DNA of 64,000 nucleotides from CAUPWF01 sp964367685 (GCA_964367685.1 CAYIYM010000007.1:1-64000); one strand, 5' to 3'. Numbered from the stretch's first letter, positions 42,178 to 51,977 are shown. Notes: a model not told the origin generated them from the sequence alone. Program-made: numbers and translations.

Positions 42178-42927
42178 TTACATTTGACCAAGCTTTGTTA
42201 ACATTTTCCCTGTCATTTCATCGTACATTTTCAATATTTGCGCATTACTTGACAGTGCTCGCTGACTAGACATCATCGCTACCATTTCTTTTACACTATC
42301 TACATTGGATGATTCTATTGTATTTTGCATCACCGTTCCTGTTGCTGGAATCGGAGTACCTGTTGCCTTAAACACATTTCCACTATCTTTGCTAAGTTCC
42401 GCATCATAGTCAGCAAAATCAGCAATTGCTAACTTTCCCAAATATTGATTCGATCTATTATTAAATATATTGCCTAATGAATCCGTTACAATATCGTCTG
42501 TTCCAACAAATATAGGACCCGTTTCACCTAATACTTGTCCTACTCCCTCTAGCATTAAATACCCTGTGTCGTCTATGGAAAAAGATCCATTTCGAGTATA
42601 CATCGGTCCATCATCTGTTTGGATTGTGAAAAATCCTTGCCCACGCATTGCAAAATCAAGCGTTCTTCCTGTTGGCTCTAATGCACCACTTACATAATCC
42701 GTATAGTTGCGATCGGCTGTTACAATCTTACCCATTCTTCCAAGTTCTTCTCCTTTTAATTCATGGGTATTATTTCGTGCGACCATTTCCTCTGCAAATG
42801 TGCTTACTATCATATTATCATTTTTGTATCCTGGAGTAGATACATTTACCATGTTATTACTAATTACATTCAAATTTCTTGTTTGAGTTAACATTCCTGA
42901 TGTTAACGTATAAAATCCTTGAAACAT
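42178..42927 (-). CDS. Flagellar rod/hook-basal body protein, FlgF/FlhO type
   Basis: A 249-residue axial protein with SNNMVNVSTPGYKNDN at the N-terminus, ALEPTGRTLDFAMRGQGFF in the middle, and VDSVKEMVAMMSSQRALSSNAQIL at the C-terminus. It lies 14 bp upstream of its paralogue and 9 bp after fliA, so both are in the class II flagellar transcript rather than with flgB and flgC. Confidence 0.88.
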   Translation of the reverse strand: MFQGFYTLTSGMLTQTRNLNVISNNMVNVSTPGYKNDNMIVSTFAEEMVARNNTHELKGEELGRMGKIVTADRNYTDYVSGALEPTGRTLDFAMRGQGFFTIQTDDGPMYTRNGSFSIDDTGYLMLEGVGQVLGETGPIFVGTDDIVTDSLGNIFNNRSNQYLGKLAIADFADYDAELSKDSGNVFKATGTPIPATGTVMQNTIESSNVDSVKEMVAMMSSQRALSSNAQILKMYDEMTGKMLTKLGQM

Positions 42928-42936
42928 AAGCCCTCC

Positions 42937-43722
42937 TTATTGCAATTCTTTGGTTAAGTAATCTTTTAATTTTACCAAAGCTTTTGCGTGTATTTGTGAA
43001 ATCCGAGCTTCACTAATTTCGAGTACGGTTGCAATATCTTTCATATGTAATTCTTCCATATAATACAAGGAAACTACTAACTGTTCCTTCTCGTTCAGGC
43101 GCTCAATTCCTTGCACTAATATTTGTTTCATTTCGCCTTCCATAAAATGTATTTCCGGCTGTTCCTCTGTATTTAAAGAGGGGATTTGGGTGTTACTATA
43201 TTGTTCATTCCCTTCGTGCAACACCATATCCAAGGACAACACTGAATGAAGTGCCATTTTCGATAGTATTTCCTCACATTTTCCCTTCTCTAAATCTAAG
43301 GATTCCGCAATTTCATCTATCGTTGGTTCATGCCCTTTTTCTGAATAATATTGATTCGCCATTTCCTCAATATTTTTGCTTATCTTCCTTGTATTTCTAG
43401 GCACCCAATCTTGCTTCCTTGCAATATCAATAATCATGCCTCTTATCCGTTTTGTAACAAATGTTTCAAATTTCACATGTTGATTTATTTCGTATCTGTC
43501 AATGGCTTGTAATAAAACAAGGACTCCCTCATTTACAATATCCTCTAATTGGCTAAAACCAACATACACATTTCTCATTTGAATTGCTATACTTCGAACA
43601 ATATAAAGGTACCTCATAACGAGTTCTTGCTTTAGCATAAGCTCTTTCGTTTCATGATACTCTAGAAATAACTCTTCATTTGTATAATCTGTTATTTGCC
43701 TTTGTACGTTGTCTTTTACCAT
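42937..43722 (-). CDS. fliA: RNA polymerase sigma-28 factor FliA/SigD
   Basis: A 261-residue sigma factor for late flagellar genes. Region 2 is seen as RYLYIVRSIAIQMRN and FETFVTKRIRGMIIDIARKQDWVPR, region 3 as GHEPTIDEIAESL, and region 4 as LNEKEQLVVSLYYMEELHMKDIATVLEISEARISQIHAKAL. It follows flhA by 10 bp without flhF, flhG or che genes. Three candidate sigma-28 sites in this window would be its targets; FlgM is encoded 7 kb downstream. Confidence 0.96.
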   Translation of the reverse strand: MVKDNVQRQITDYTNEELFLEYHETKELMLKQELVMRYLYIVRSIAIQMRNVYVGFSQLEDIVNEGVLVLLQAIDRYEINQHVKFETFVTKRIRGMIIDIARKQDWVPRNTRKISKNIEEMANQYYSEKGHEPTIDEIAESLDLEKGKCEEILSKMALHSVLSLDMVLHEGNEQYSNTQIPSLNTEEQPEIHFMEGEMKQILVQGIERLNEKEQLVVSLYYMEELHMKDIATVLEISEARISQIHAKALVKLKDYLTKELQ

Positions 43723-43732
43723 TTAAATTCCT

Positions 43733-45802
43733 CTATTCCATTCTAATGTTTCCAATTGCCTGAATCTGAACATTGTCAGCGATTTCATTAAATGCAAGAA
43801 CATATATAGTTGGATAGAATTGTTCTAACATTTTGTAAATATAAGGCCGTATGACTTGACTTGTGAGGATGATTGTATCCTGAGACAATTCTTGGAATTT
43901 CTTCATCTCTTTTCCTAGTTGTGTAATCACACTCTGCATGATTTCAGGACTAGTTGCAAGATAAATTCCTTGGTCGCTTCTTGCCATACACCCCACTAAA
44001 TTCTTCTCCAATTCAGCGTCCAATGTCACGACATTTAATCTACCATCCGTACAGAACTTTCTAGTAATGGTACGCTTAAGAGATGCTCGAATATTTTCCA
44101 CAATTATAGTCATCTCTAGTCCACTTGCAGTTCCATCTGCAACAAGTTCTAATATCGTTTCCATGTCTTTGATTGGAATACCTTCTTTTAATAAACTTAC
44201 TAGGATTTTTTGGAAATTTCTAGCAGAAATCACGGACGGTATTACTTCGCCCACCAACTCTGGAGAGGTTTTCTTTACATTTTCCAATAACTGCTCTACC
44301 TCTTGTCTTGTTAATAATTCATATGTAAATCGTTTAATGGTTTCGGATAAATGAGTAAGCATAACCGAAAGTGGATCAATAACTGTATATCCATATATTT
44401 CCGCCATTTCTTTGTTCTCTGGAAGAATCCACTTACTAGGAATTCCATAAGCCGGCTCAATGGTCTCAATGCCATCTATATGCCCACTTGGTTTCAAAGG
44501 CTCTAGGGCCAAGAAATGATCGACTAATATTTCTCCTCTTGCAACTTCTTCTCCTTTGACCTTAACCACATATTGATTTGTATTTAAATTAGAGCTATCT
44601 CGTAGTCGGATAGAAGGAATTACAAATCCCATTTCTTGAGCATATTGTCTTCGGAAAATCACGATACGATTAATCATTTTTCCTCCACTTGACTCGTCAA
44701 TTAACGGAATTAAACTATATCCGAATTCCATTTCAATTGGCTCAACACCAATTAATGAGTATATATTATTTACATCTCTAAAATATTCTTCTTCAGATTC
44801 TGCAACAAGATTCTCTTCATTGTTTTTTCTATATTCTATATCTGCCAATTCTAATGCATTTTCTCTTATTCTACGTTCTAAAACAATTCCACCAATAATG
44901 AATAATGCTGCTAGAAGAAACATTGGTAGCATTGGCATACCTGGGACTAGTGCTAATACAATTAGAACCACTCCTGTCAAGATAATTGCCCTAGGTTGTG
45001 CCAAAAATTGTGCTGACACATCTTCATTTAAGCTACCCTCAGATACTGCTCTTGTTACAATTAGCCCCGTTGCTGTGGAGATTAAAAGCGCTGGGATCTG
45101 TGATACTAATCCATCCCCTACTGTGGCAATTGAATATAAAGATAATACTTCTGTCACAGAAAGATTGGATTCTATAATTCCTATAATAGATCCACCAATT
45201 AAGTTAACGACTGTAATTACAAGGGACATAATCGCATCCCCTTTTACAATCTTTGTTGCTCCATCCATAGCTCCATAAAAATCTGCTTCTCTTTGGATTT
45301 TAGAACGTCTCATTTTTGCATCATTTTCTGTAATTAAGCCGGAACTTAAATCTGCATCGATTGCCATCTGCTTTCCTGGCATTGCGTCTAATGTAAATCG
45401 TGCTGCAACTTCTGCCACACGTTCTGCACCTTTTGTAATAACTAAAAATTGTACCAACACAATGATAAAAAAGATAATAATACCTACTACAACATTTCCC
45501 TGCAGAACAAATTCTCCGAAAGAACGAATAACTGCTCCTGCCTCCCCTTCTCGAGTTAGAATATTCCTTGTGGAAGAAACATTAATCCCTAATCGAAATA
45601 ATGTGGTCACTAATAAGAGCGAAGGAAATATAGAAAATTCCAACGGTTCTTTTATATTCATACTAATAACCAAAATCATCATTGAGATTGCTATATTTAT
45701 GATAATCGTTACATCCAACAAAAATGGTGATAGTGGAATAATTATTAGTAATACGATGATTATTACAAAAATAGCTGTCGCATTATTGAGAATTCGCCTC
45801 AT
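43733..45802 (-). CDS. flhA: Flagellar type III export protein FlhA
   Basis: A 689-residue export-gate subunit. About eight membrane helices in the first 330 residues, with conserved FLVITKGAERVAEVAARFTLDAMPGKQMAIDADL motif positions near 130-165, and a large cytoplasmic domain that docks substrates and chaperones. The start at 45802 follows AAAGGGGTG; an in-frame ATG 33 bases earlier lies in flhB. One base separates it from flhB. Confidence 0.96.
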   Translation of the reverse strand: MRRILNNATAIFVIIIVLLIIIPLSPFLLDVTIIINIAISMMILVISMNIKEPLEFSIFPSLLLVTTLFRLGINVSSTRNILTREGEAGAVIRSFGEFVLQGNVVVGIIIFFIIVLVQFLVITKGAERVAEVAARFTLDAMPGKQMAIDADLSSGLITENDAKMRRSKIQREADFYGAMDGATKIVKGDAIMSLVITVVNLIGGSIIGIIESNLSVTEVLSLYSIATVGDGLVSQIPALLISTATGLIVTRAVSEGSLNEDVSAQFLAQPRAIILTGVVLIVLALVPGMPMLPMFLLAALFIIGGIVLERRIRENALELADIEYRKNNEENLVAESEEEYFRDVNNIYSLIGVEPIEMEFGYSLIPLIDESSGGKMINRIVIFRRQYAQEMGFVIPSIRLRDSSNLNTNQYVVKVKGEEVARGEILVDHFLALEPLKPSGHIDGIETIEPAYGIPSKWILPENKEMAEIYGYTVIDPLSVMLTHLSETIKRFTYELLTRQEVEQLLENVKKTSPELVGEVIPSVISARNFQKILVSLLKEGIPIKDMETILELVADGTASGLEMTIIVENIRASLKRTITRKFCTDGRLNVVTLDAELEKNLVGCMARSDQGIYLATSPEIMQSVITQLGKEMKKFQELSQDTIILTSQVIRPYIYKMLEQFYPTIYVLAFNEIADNVQIQAIGNIRME

Positions 45803-45803
45803 G

Positions 45804-46865
45804 TTACACCCCTTTATTTTTAAGCTTATATACATAAACTAGTACTTCTGCAACTAATCCATAATACTCTTCTGGTATTTGACGATTAAGTTCCGTTGTT
45901 TTATATAGTCCACGTGCTAGAGGAACATTCTCTACAACCACTACTTTATGTTCTTCTGCAACTGCTATAATACGAAGTGCTAATTCATCTTGTCCCTTTG
46001 CAATAACTACTGGCGCACTGTTTTTACTTGTGTCATATTTCAATGCCACTGCAAAATGCGTCGGGTTTCTGATAATTACATCTGCTTCTGGAACCGCTTG
46101 AATCATACGGTTTCTCGACATTTGTCTCTGCAGATTCTTTACCCTACCTTTTATCTCCGGGTTACCCTCTGTCTGCTTAAATTCTTCCTTTATTTCTTGT
46201 TTTGACATCTTCAATTTCTTTTCATATTCCCACCTCTGATATATATAATCAAAAATGGCCACTGCCACAAATGCAATGGTGACTCTAAGAACAATGGTCA
46301 TCATCATTTCAAAGACAAACGCTACCGAGTTCTTAATGTCCATGTCATACATCTTTACTATCTCATATAAAAATTCACTTAATAAAAAATACACTACAAC
46401 AATTAATATAGATATCTTTATTAAGTTCTTTATTAACTCCACTACTTTTTGTAATGAAAATAATTTTCGAATCCCTTTAATTGGATTGATTTTTTCCAAT
46501 TTAGGTTTTAATACTTTGGTTGCAAATAGGAACTTTGTCTGCACCCCATTCATAATAATTCCAACCGCTGCACAAATTAACACAAAGGGCAACAAGGTTA
46601 CAAGAAGTACACTTAACAACTCATTTCTTAATCCTGCAAGTACCTCCAGTGTAAGTGTATCTGCTTCAGCTATCCGATCCATACAGCGACCTAAGAAGTA
46701 CGTTATTCGTTCATACATCAGTGGAAATAGAAACTTTAATGTATAGAATCCAACGAGAATAAATACAACATTTACCACATCTGTACTCTTAAATACATTT
46801 CCTTCTTTTCGTTCATCCCGTCGCTTCTTGGGGGTGGCTTTTTCGGTTTTCGAATCATCTGCCAT
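45804..46865 (-). CDS. flhB: Flagellar type III export switch protein FlhB
   Basis: A 353-residue export protein with four membrane helices between about 30 and 210 and a cytoplasmic domain that cleaves itself in NPTH (IRNPTHFAVALKYD, near residue 267), switching specificity from hook to filament substrates. The N-terminus has the family EKATPKKRRDERKEGNV. A second, short FlhB-like gene without NPTH is at 63109-63393. Confidence 0.96.
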   Translation of the reverse strand: MADDSKTEKATPKKRRDERKEGNVFKSTDVVNVVFILVGFYTLKFLFPLMYERITYFLGRCMDRIAEADTLTLEVLAGLRNELLSVLLVTLLPFVLICAAVGIIMNGVQTKFLFATKVLKPKLEKINPIKGIRKLFSLQKVVELIKNLIKISILIVVVYFLLSEFLYEIVKMYDMDIKNSVAFVFEMMMTIVLRVTIAFVAVAIFDYIYQRWEYEKKLKMSKQEIKEEFKQTEGNPEIKGRVKNLQRQMSRNRMIQAVPEADVIIRNPTHFAVALKYDTSKNSAPVVIAKGQDELALRIIAVAEEHKVVVVENVPLARGLYKTTELNRQIPEEYYGLVAEVLVYVYKLKNKGV

Positions 46866-46880
46866 AGTTCATCACATCCT

Positions 46881-47654
46881 TTAGATTGTAGCTATATTTA
46901 ATAACCCCTGTATCGTATGCACCATATTCGCAATGACATCATTTAGAAATGTTCCAATATGCGAAGACATTAGTGCATAAATTATAATTCCCATGATGAC
47001 TCTTAATTGAATACTAAGTACGAATAAACTAATTTGCGGTATTGTTTTTGCCATAATTCCTAATGCGATTTCTGTTAAAAACTCAAATGCAATAAAGGGT
47101 AATGCTAACTTCACTGCTAGGACGATACACTCAAGAAAAATAACTAATATTGCATCTGCTGCTCGTGGACTAAAATTCACCTGTGAATAGGGTATCATTT
47201 CTTGGGATGTTACTAATATTTTGAAAACTGCCAAATGTCCATCTACGGCAAAAAACAATAACATATAATATATTCTTAAAATATTACTACTTAAGGCTAC
47301 TTGTGCATTTGTTTGTGCATCAAATACAGTTGCCATGGATAGCCCCATCTGAAAGTCAATTACCGTACCTGCATACATAGTAACCATTTCAAATAAATAC
47401 ATTACAAATCCCACTAAGAAACCAACTGCAAACTCTTTCATCAAGAGAATGCCATACACTAATACTCCACTGACTTCTATCGCCTCTGTTTCTACTGTTG
47501 GTAATATCAGAAAAGAGAGTACCATTACAAGGCCCGCTTTATACATTGACGGAATTTCATTTCGTCCAAATATTGGATTCAAAAAAACGAACCCTGACAT
47601 TCTCATCATAATCAAAGAGAATATCATTACCTCATCCATTAGTAAAAAAGACAT
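46881..47654 (-). CDS. fliR: Flagellar biosynthesis protein FliR
   Basis: A 257-residue integral membrane protein of the export gate, with family sequence RMSGFVFLNPIFGRNEIP near the N-terminus and QLRVIMGIIIYAL near the C-terminus. It is in the fliP-fliQ-fliR-flhB-flhA order that is standard for the gate complex. Confidence 0.95.
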   Translation of the reverse strand: MSFLLMDEVMIFSLIMMRMSGFVFLNPIFGRNEIPSMYKAGLVMVLSFLILPTVETEAIEVSGVLVYGILLMKEFAVGFLVGFVMYLFEMVTMYAGTVIDFQMGLSMATVFDAQTNAQVALSSNILRIYYMLLFFAVDGHLAVFKILVTSQEMIPYSQVNFSPRAADAILVIFLECIVLAVKLALPFIAFEFLTEIALGIMAKTIPQISLFVLSIQLRVIMGIIIYALMSSHIGTFLNDVIANMVHTIQGLLNIATI

Positions 47655-47665
47655 AACCCCACCTA

Positions 47666-47929
47666 CTATCCTGCAATATAACTAAATATTTGCCTCGCAA
47701 ATTCTTGCAAAGTTGTCAACATAGAACTTCCCATTATAACTAAAACAAGTCCTACTACTATTAATTTGGGGACGAAGGTCAAGGTCTGCTCTTGGATTTG
47801 AGTAGCCGCTTGTAGAATAGAAATAACGATACCTAGTATCATAGAAATGAGTAAAATTGGTGCTCCCAACCTTACTGTCAATATAAACATTTCGTGAAAT
47901 ATATCTAGTATCTCAGCTGTAGTTAACAT
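47666..47929 (-). CDS. fliQ: Flagellar biosynthesis protein FliQ
   Basis: An 87-residue protein with two membrane helices and the conserved SILQAATQIQEQTLTFVPK loop. Lies between fliP (13 bp) and fliR (11 bp). Confidence 0.95.
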   Translation of the reverse strand: MLTTAEILDIFHEMFILTVRLGAPILLISMILGIVISILQAATQIQEQTLTFVPKLIVVGLVLVIMGSSMLTTLQEFARQIFSYIAG

Positions 47930-47942
47930 ACGCTACCCCCCG

Positions 47943-48605
47943 TCAGTGAATGAAACTTTTTGCAATACTTTCAAATAATAATTCCCATCCATTTACTGTT
48001 ACAAATAACAATAACTTGAATGGCATGGCAATGGTTGCCGGTGGCAACATAATCATTCCCATTGACATCAGTGTACTAGACACAATGATATCTATTAGTA
48101 AAAACGGTAAATAAATCAGTAGTCCTGCTGTAAATCCCCGTTTTAGCTCATTAGCCATAAATGATGGTATAACAACAGTTAGAGGAAGTTCCTCTGGTTC
48201 TGTTATTTCTGTAATCCCAGCAAGCTCCACAAACAAATTTAGTGAACTTGGTTCTGTCTGCTCTAACATGAAGCGTTTCATAGAGACACTCGCCCTGTCT
48301 AAGGCAACTTCCTGGGTTATTTCCCCTGCTTGATAGGGGTCATAGGCATCTGTTTTCATAGTCCCAATTACTGGACTCATAATAAATAAAGTCAAAAATA
48401 GTGCAATTCCTGTTAAGACAATATTTGGTGGTGTCTGTGGTGCTCCCATCGCCGTTCTAGTAAAAGAAAGGATAATGATAATTCTAACAAATGATGTCAT
48501 CATTACAACAATGGATGGCAGGACCATCATAATTGTCATTAAAATTAATATATCAAGCGTAGGAACTTGGTCACCATTGATGTTAATCAAAGATTCTGTA
48601 TTCAT
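47943..48605 (-). CDS. fliP: Flagellar biosynthesis protein FliP
   Basis: A 220-residue gate protein with four hydrophobic segments; SFVRIIIILSFTRTAMGAPQ and SSTLMSMGMIMLPPATIAMPFKLLLF are diagnostic. It lacks a long cleavable signal, as in many Firmicutes. It begins 4 bp after fliO. Confidence 0.95.
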   Translation of the reverse strand: MNTESLININGDQVPTLDILILMTIMMVLPSIVVMMTSFVRIIIILSFTRTAMGAPQTPPNIVLTGIALFLTLFIMSPVIGTMKTDAYDPYQAGEITQEVALDRASVSMKRFMLEQTEPSSLNLFVELAGITEITEPEELPLTVVIPSFMANELKRGFTAGLLIYLPFLLIDIIVSSTLMSMGMIMLPPATIAMPFKLLLFVTVNGWELLFESIAKSFIH

Positions 48606-48609
48606 CCCC

Positions 48610-48945
48610 CTACTTCCTTTTCCCTAATTTTTCCATGATAGATTGAAAGTTAAGTGGCTCTGCCATTTCTTGACTTTCATTCTTCATACTAGCTAATTCA
48701 TCGGCGTTTAATTCTTTTAATACCGTAATCTGTGCCGAAGTAATTCCTAGCAACAAGTATGTATCGCCTGTTTGCACAATCGTCAACGAACGATCCTGAC
48801 CTACTGGCACTTGATCCACTACATTCATATAATTTGATCTTGTTCTAAATCGCCCTATCTTCCCAATATTCTTGGTGCAATAATAAGATAAATAAAGAAT
48901 TCCTACCACCACAACAAGCATCCCCAACATTGCTAATGCATCCAT
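48610..48945 (-). CDS. fliO: FliO-like flagellar export assembly protein
   Basis: A 111-residue protein with one N-terminal membrane helix and a small soluble domain (VDQVPVGQDRSLTIVQTGDTYLLLG) typical of FliO, which stabilises FliP during gate assembly. The start at 48945 has GAGGTT; a longer in-frame start would overlap fliY. FliO is poorly conserved, so position supports the call. Confidence 0.85.
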   Translation of the reverse strand: MDALAMLGMLVVVVGILYLSYYCTKNIGKIGRFRTRSNYMNVVDQVPVGQDRSLTIVQTGDTYLLLGITSAQITVLKELNADELASMKNESQEMAEPLNFQSIMEKLGKRK

Positions 48946-48955
48946 TTGATAACCT

Positions 48956-50098
48956 CTATTCCCCCGAAGGAAGTTCATCTGCTAAAATTTCTGTAATTCT
49001 AATTCCAAAATTCTCGTCTACAACGACAACATCACCCTGTGCAATGCATTGGCCATTCACAAGTAAATCCACCTGCTCGCCTGCCAATTTATCTAATACT
49101 ACAAGAGATCCTTTGTTAAACTCTAGTATATCCTTTACTAACTTCTTTGTTCTTCCAATTTCAACTGAAATCTCAAGTGGGACACCCATAATTCTGTCCA
49201 AATTGGCCCCTTGGACTTCTCCTGAACCATCACTCGATAAAAAAGCTAGGTTCTGCACTGGAGAAACCGGAATCTTCTTTGGCGATGGTTCTGAGGCAGT
49301 TGTAGATGCTACTGTTCCATCTGGTTGCTGATTGATCATACCCATCATCTCTTTCATGCTTTCCATCATTTGTGCCAAAGTTGGTTCTTCTGTTGATTCT
49401 GATTGAACACTACTTGATTCTTCTGTTGTATTTCCTTCTTCTGTTACAGAATCGGAATCTCCCGTTGGAAGAGACGCTTCGCTGTCCATATCTACATCCA
49501 CATCAATGGCAGATGCTACATTTGACACAAGTTCTTTCACACGCTCCACTTTCATCAGATTTACAAATTCGCATTCAATAGAGTCATTCAATGTCATCAC
49601 AAAACTGATTTTTACAACACGATCTTCTTCTGCAAAATAGCGATCTCTAAATTCTTGTGCATCTTCTATATGAAAAATTGTTGGTGTTGAAATATTTACT
49701 GTGCGTCCAATCATTTCTGATAGTGCAGTTGCAGAAGCTCCCATCATCTGATTCATCACTTCACAAATGGCGCTTTCATTAATATTGTCTAATTCAAATT
49801 CTTCTTCTGCTATTGTCTTCTTTGTGAGTAATTCAATGATTCTTCTCGCGTCATTCTTCTTTAAGAACATAACGTTGCTGCCGTCTAACCCTTCAACATT
49901 TGCAATTTCGACACCAAGCTGTTCACCCAACTCATCGAAGTCAATATCTTTTGTTTCTTGTACTTGAACTTTGGGCGGCGAGATAATCACCTTAGTTTCA
50001 AGTAGTACCGAAAGTGCAGTTGCCGACGAACCCAAGCTTATACTTAGAATCTCCCCTATTGCATCGACTTCCATTGATTTCAAATTTTTATCGTCCAT
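48956..50098 (-). CDS. fliY: Flagellar switch protein FliY (CheC phosphatase-FliN fusion)
   Basis: A 380-residue C-ring protein. A CheC-like domain (about 1-200) has two phosphatase helices; the second is canonical (Glu113-x2-Asn116 in ICEVMNQMM), while in the first the Asn is Ser (Glu16, Ser19 in IGEILSISLG). An acidic Ser/Thr/Glu linker (about 200-290) leads to a C-terminal FliN domain (GVPLEISVEIGRTKKLVKDIL to the end). In Bacillus FliY removes phosphate from CheY-P at the motor. There is no separate fliN here. The cheY gene lies close upstream. Confidence 0.94.
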   Translation of the reverse strand: MDDKNLKSMEVDAIGEILSISLGSSATALSVLLETKVIISPPKVQVQETKDIDFDELGEQLGVEIANVEGLDGSNVMFLKKNDARRIIELLTKKTIAEEEFELDNINESAICEVMNQMMGASATALSEMIGRTVNISTPTIFHIEDAQEFRDRYFAEEDRVVKISFVMTLNDSIECEFVNLMKVERVKELVSNVASAIDVDVDMDSEASLPTGDSDSVTEEGNTTEESSSVQSESTEEPTLAQMMESMKEMMGMINQQPDGTVASTTASEPSPKKIPVSPVQNLAFLSSDGSGEVQGANLDRIMGVPLEISVEIGRTKKLVKDILEFNKGSLVVLDKLAGEQVDLLVNGQCIAQGDVVVVDENFGIRITEILADELPSGE

Positions 50099-50131
50099 AA
50101 TTATTTACCCTTCTTCTAACTATTCATAAGA

Positions 50132-50572
50132 TTATCGCCCTATTTCAAGTGCCTTTTGCGCCATTTGTTTCATGGTATTAAATGAATTAATATTTGCCTC
50201 ATATGATCTTGAAGCCGACATAGCATCTGTTGTTTCTTTCACCATATCTATATTTGGATACATCACATATCCTTCTTCATTGGCATCTGGATGTGTCGGA
50301 TCGTAAACTGCATTTAACTCCGTTTCGTCGTCTACAATTTCTGTAGCTACTACTCCACCGCTATTCCCAGCATTCATCTGATTCATAGAACGATTTAACA
50401 CTGTACCAAAATCCTGTTTTTCCTCTAAAACCGTCATTTTTCTACGATAAGGTGTCCCATCTTCTGTCCTTGTTGTATCTATATTGGCAATATTATTTGC
50501 TACCACATCTAATCGCAATCTCTGTGCTGTCAACCCAGAAGCACTTATATTTAACGAACTTAAAAAAGACAT
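50132..50572 (-). CDS. flgC: Flagellar basal-body rod protein FlgC
   Basis: A 146-residue proximal rod protein with LNISASGLTAQRLRLDVVAN, ANIDTTRTEDGTPYRRK, the DPTHPDANEEGYVMYPNIDM core and the YEANINSFNTMKQMAQKALEIGR end, all diagnostic of FlgC. The start at 50572 has AGGAGA seven bases upstream; an ATG six bases earlier is too close. It is displaced: normally it lies between flgB and fliE, but here those adjoin directly and flgC sits between cheY and fliY. Confidence 0.95.
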   Translation of the reverse strand: MSFLSSLNISASGLTAQRLRLDVVANNIANIDTTRTEDGTPYRRKMTVLEEKQDFGTVLNRSMNQMNAGNSGGVVATEIVDDETELNAVYDPTHPDANEEGYVMYPNIDMVKETTDAMSASRSYEANINSFNTMKQMAQKALEIGR

Positions 50573-50596
50573 ATGCATTCTCCTATTCTTCTGATG

Positions 50597-50953
50597 CTAT
50601 AAATTACGAGAAACAGATTCTAATATTCTATTTGGCTTAAACGGCTTCACTACAAAATCTTTGGCACCTAGCTTAATAGATTCTATTACCATAGCTTCTT
50701 GCCCCATTGCTGAACACATCACTACTTTTGCATTGGGGTCAAAGGTTCGAATTGAACGTAAAGCTTCAATCCCGTTCTTCTTCGGCATGGTAATATCTAG
50801 TAACACAAGATCTGGTCGTTCTTTCTTATATACTTCCACTGCCATAACTCCATCTGCAGCTTCGCACATTTCACTCATGCCACCTTTCACTAAAATATCC
50901 TTGAGTACCATTCTCATAAAAGCTGCATCATCTACTATCATAATCTTCGACAT
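50597..50953 (-). CDS. cheY: CheY-like chemotaxis response regulator
   Basis: A 118-residue single receiver domain with acidic pair in MIVDDAAFMR, phospho-acceptor Asp in LVLLDITMPKKNG, Ser/Thr in VVMCSAMGQ and Lys in DFVVKPFKPNRI. When phosphorylated it should bind FliM and reverse or promote rotation. It lies 1 bp after fliM. It is the only chemotaxis gene in the window; the kinase CheA must be elsewhere. Confidence 0.93.
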   Translation of the reverse strand: MSKIMIVDDAAFMRMVLKDILVKGGMSEMCEAADGVMAVEVYKKERPDLVLLDITMPKKNGIEALRSIRTFDPNAKVVMCSAMGQEAMVIESIKLGAKDFVVKPFKPNRILESVSRNL

Positions 50954-50954
50954 G

Positions 50955-51977
50955 TTATCCCTCCCTCATCTTATATACATCTGTTGGTTCTTCACTCACA
51001 TTTCGGTCGATTTTGACTGCCATATTCTTATTATGTATTCCCATTTCTCCGATAAACCAAGGTTGATTTTCGACATAAATCAATATTTCAGAATCCTTGC
51101 TCTTATTCAAATCAATCACGTCGCCTACTTGAAGGTCATATATATCTTGTAAACTAATTACTGCTTCACCTAATTCTGCTCTTACCTCTAACTTCGTCTT
51201 TGTTAATTGCTCCATAATCTGATCACGGCAACTGACTTCCTTCTCTTTAATAATTGCCTTGATTTTTTTCTTATCAATACTCTCGAAGATACTTGTCAAG
51301 AAGCTTCCCGTAACACAAAATGTAAATTTCCCTTTTACATCCTGCATCTTAATTGACAACGTAATAAGCGCCACAGATTCATCCATACTAATTTCTTTGA
51401 ATAATTCTGGATCTTCTTCAAGAATTCTATCGCTTAGCTTCAAATCCACATAATTTGACCAGGTTTCATCTGTAATACCTAACAGTAAATCTGCAATCTC
51501 TTTATAAAGCGCTGTTTCAATTTCTGTATAGCTATAAGAAGAATCTACTTCATCATCTACTTCCATTCCCCCAAGTAATCGATCAATCATATTAACCATT
51601 AAATTAGGTTCCATGTGAAAAAGAATGGGTTTTGGCTGTGATTTATCTGCCAATCTTACATTCATTTTCATCATAATATCATTTTCTGATAGAAGACCAA
51701 AAAACTCCGAGTATCGTCCTTCGTCTAGGGATTCTACCTCTACCTCACAAGAAGTTCTTAATAATCCGTTTAATTGAAAAGAAGCGATTCTTCCATAATT
51801 ATCATAGACACTTCTTAGAAGGCGAAATTTATCTCTCTTAAATCGTTTCGGGCTGTTAAAATCATAAGCTTTCCACTGCTTGTGATTACTATTTTCTACA
51901 TCCCCAGATTCTTTATTATTCTTCATAATCGATAACACTAACTCATCTATCTGATTCTGCGTTAATACTTCTGCCAT
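50955..51977 (-). CDS. fliM: Flagellar motor switch protein FliM
   Basis: A 340-residue C-ring protein. The CheY-binding motif LTQNQIDELV is at the N-terminus, the CheC-like middle domain holds LLGGMEVDDEVD, and a FliN-like end domain has LEVRAELGEAVISLQDIYDLQVGDVI. The start at 51977 has GAGGTGAGG upstream; a GTG nine bases earlier is less suitable. No fliL separates it from motB. Confidence 0.95.
   Translation of the reverse strand: MAEVLTQNQIDELVLSIMKNNKESGDVENSNHKQWKAYDFNSPKRFKRDKFRLLRSVYDNYGRIASFQLNGLLRTSCEVEVESLDEGRYSEFFGLLSENDIMMKMNVRLADKSQPKPILFHMEPNLMVNMIDRLLGGMEVDDEVDSSYSYTEIETALYKEIADLLLGITDETWSNYVDLKLSDRILEEDPELFKEISMDESVALITLSIKMQDVKGKFTFCVTGSFLTSIFESIDKKKIKAIIKEKEVSCRDQIMEQLTKTKLEVRAELGEAVISLQDIYDLQVGDVIDLNKSKDSEILIYVENQPWFIGEMGIHNKNMAVKIDRNVSEEPTDVYKMREG

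Noticed and set aside
45462..45842. Plus-strand frames of 120-200 codons opposite flhA, fliG, flgE, cheY and maf
   Set aside because: They lie antisense to strongly recognised genes, have unlikely composition and no ribosome-binding sites.
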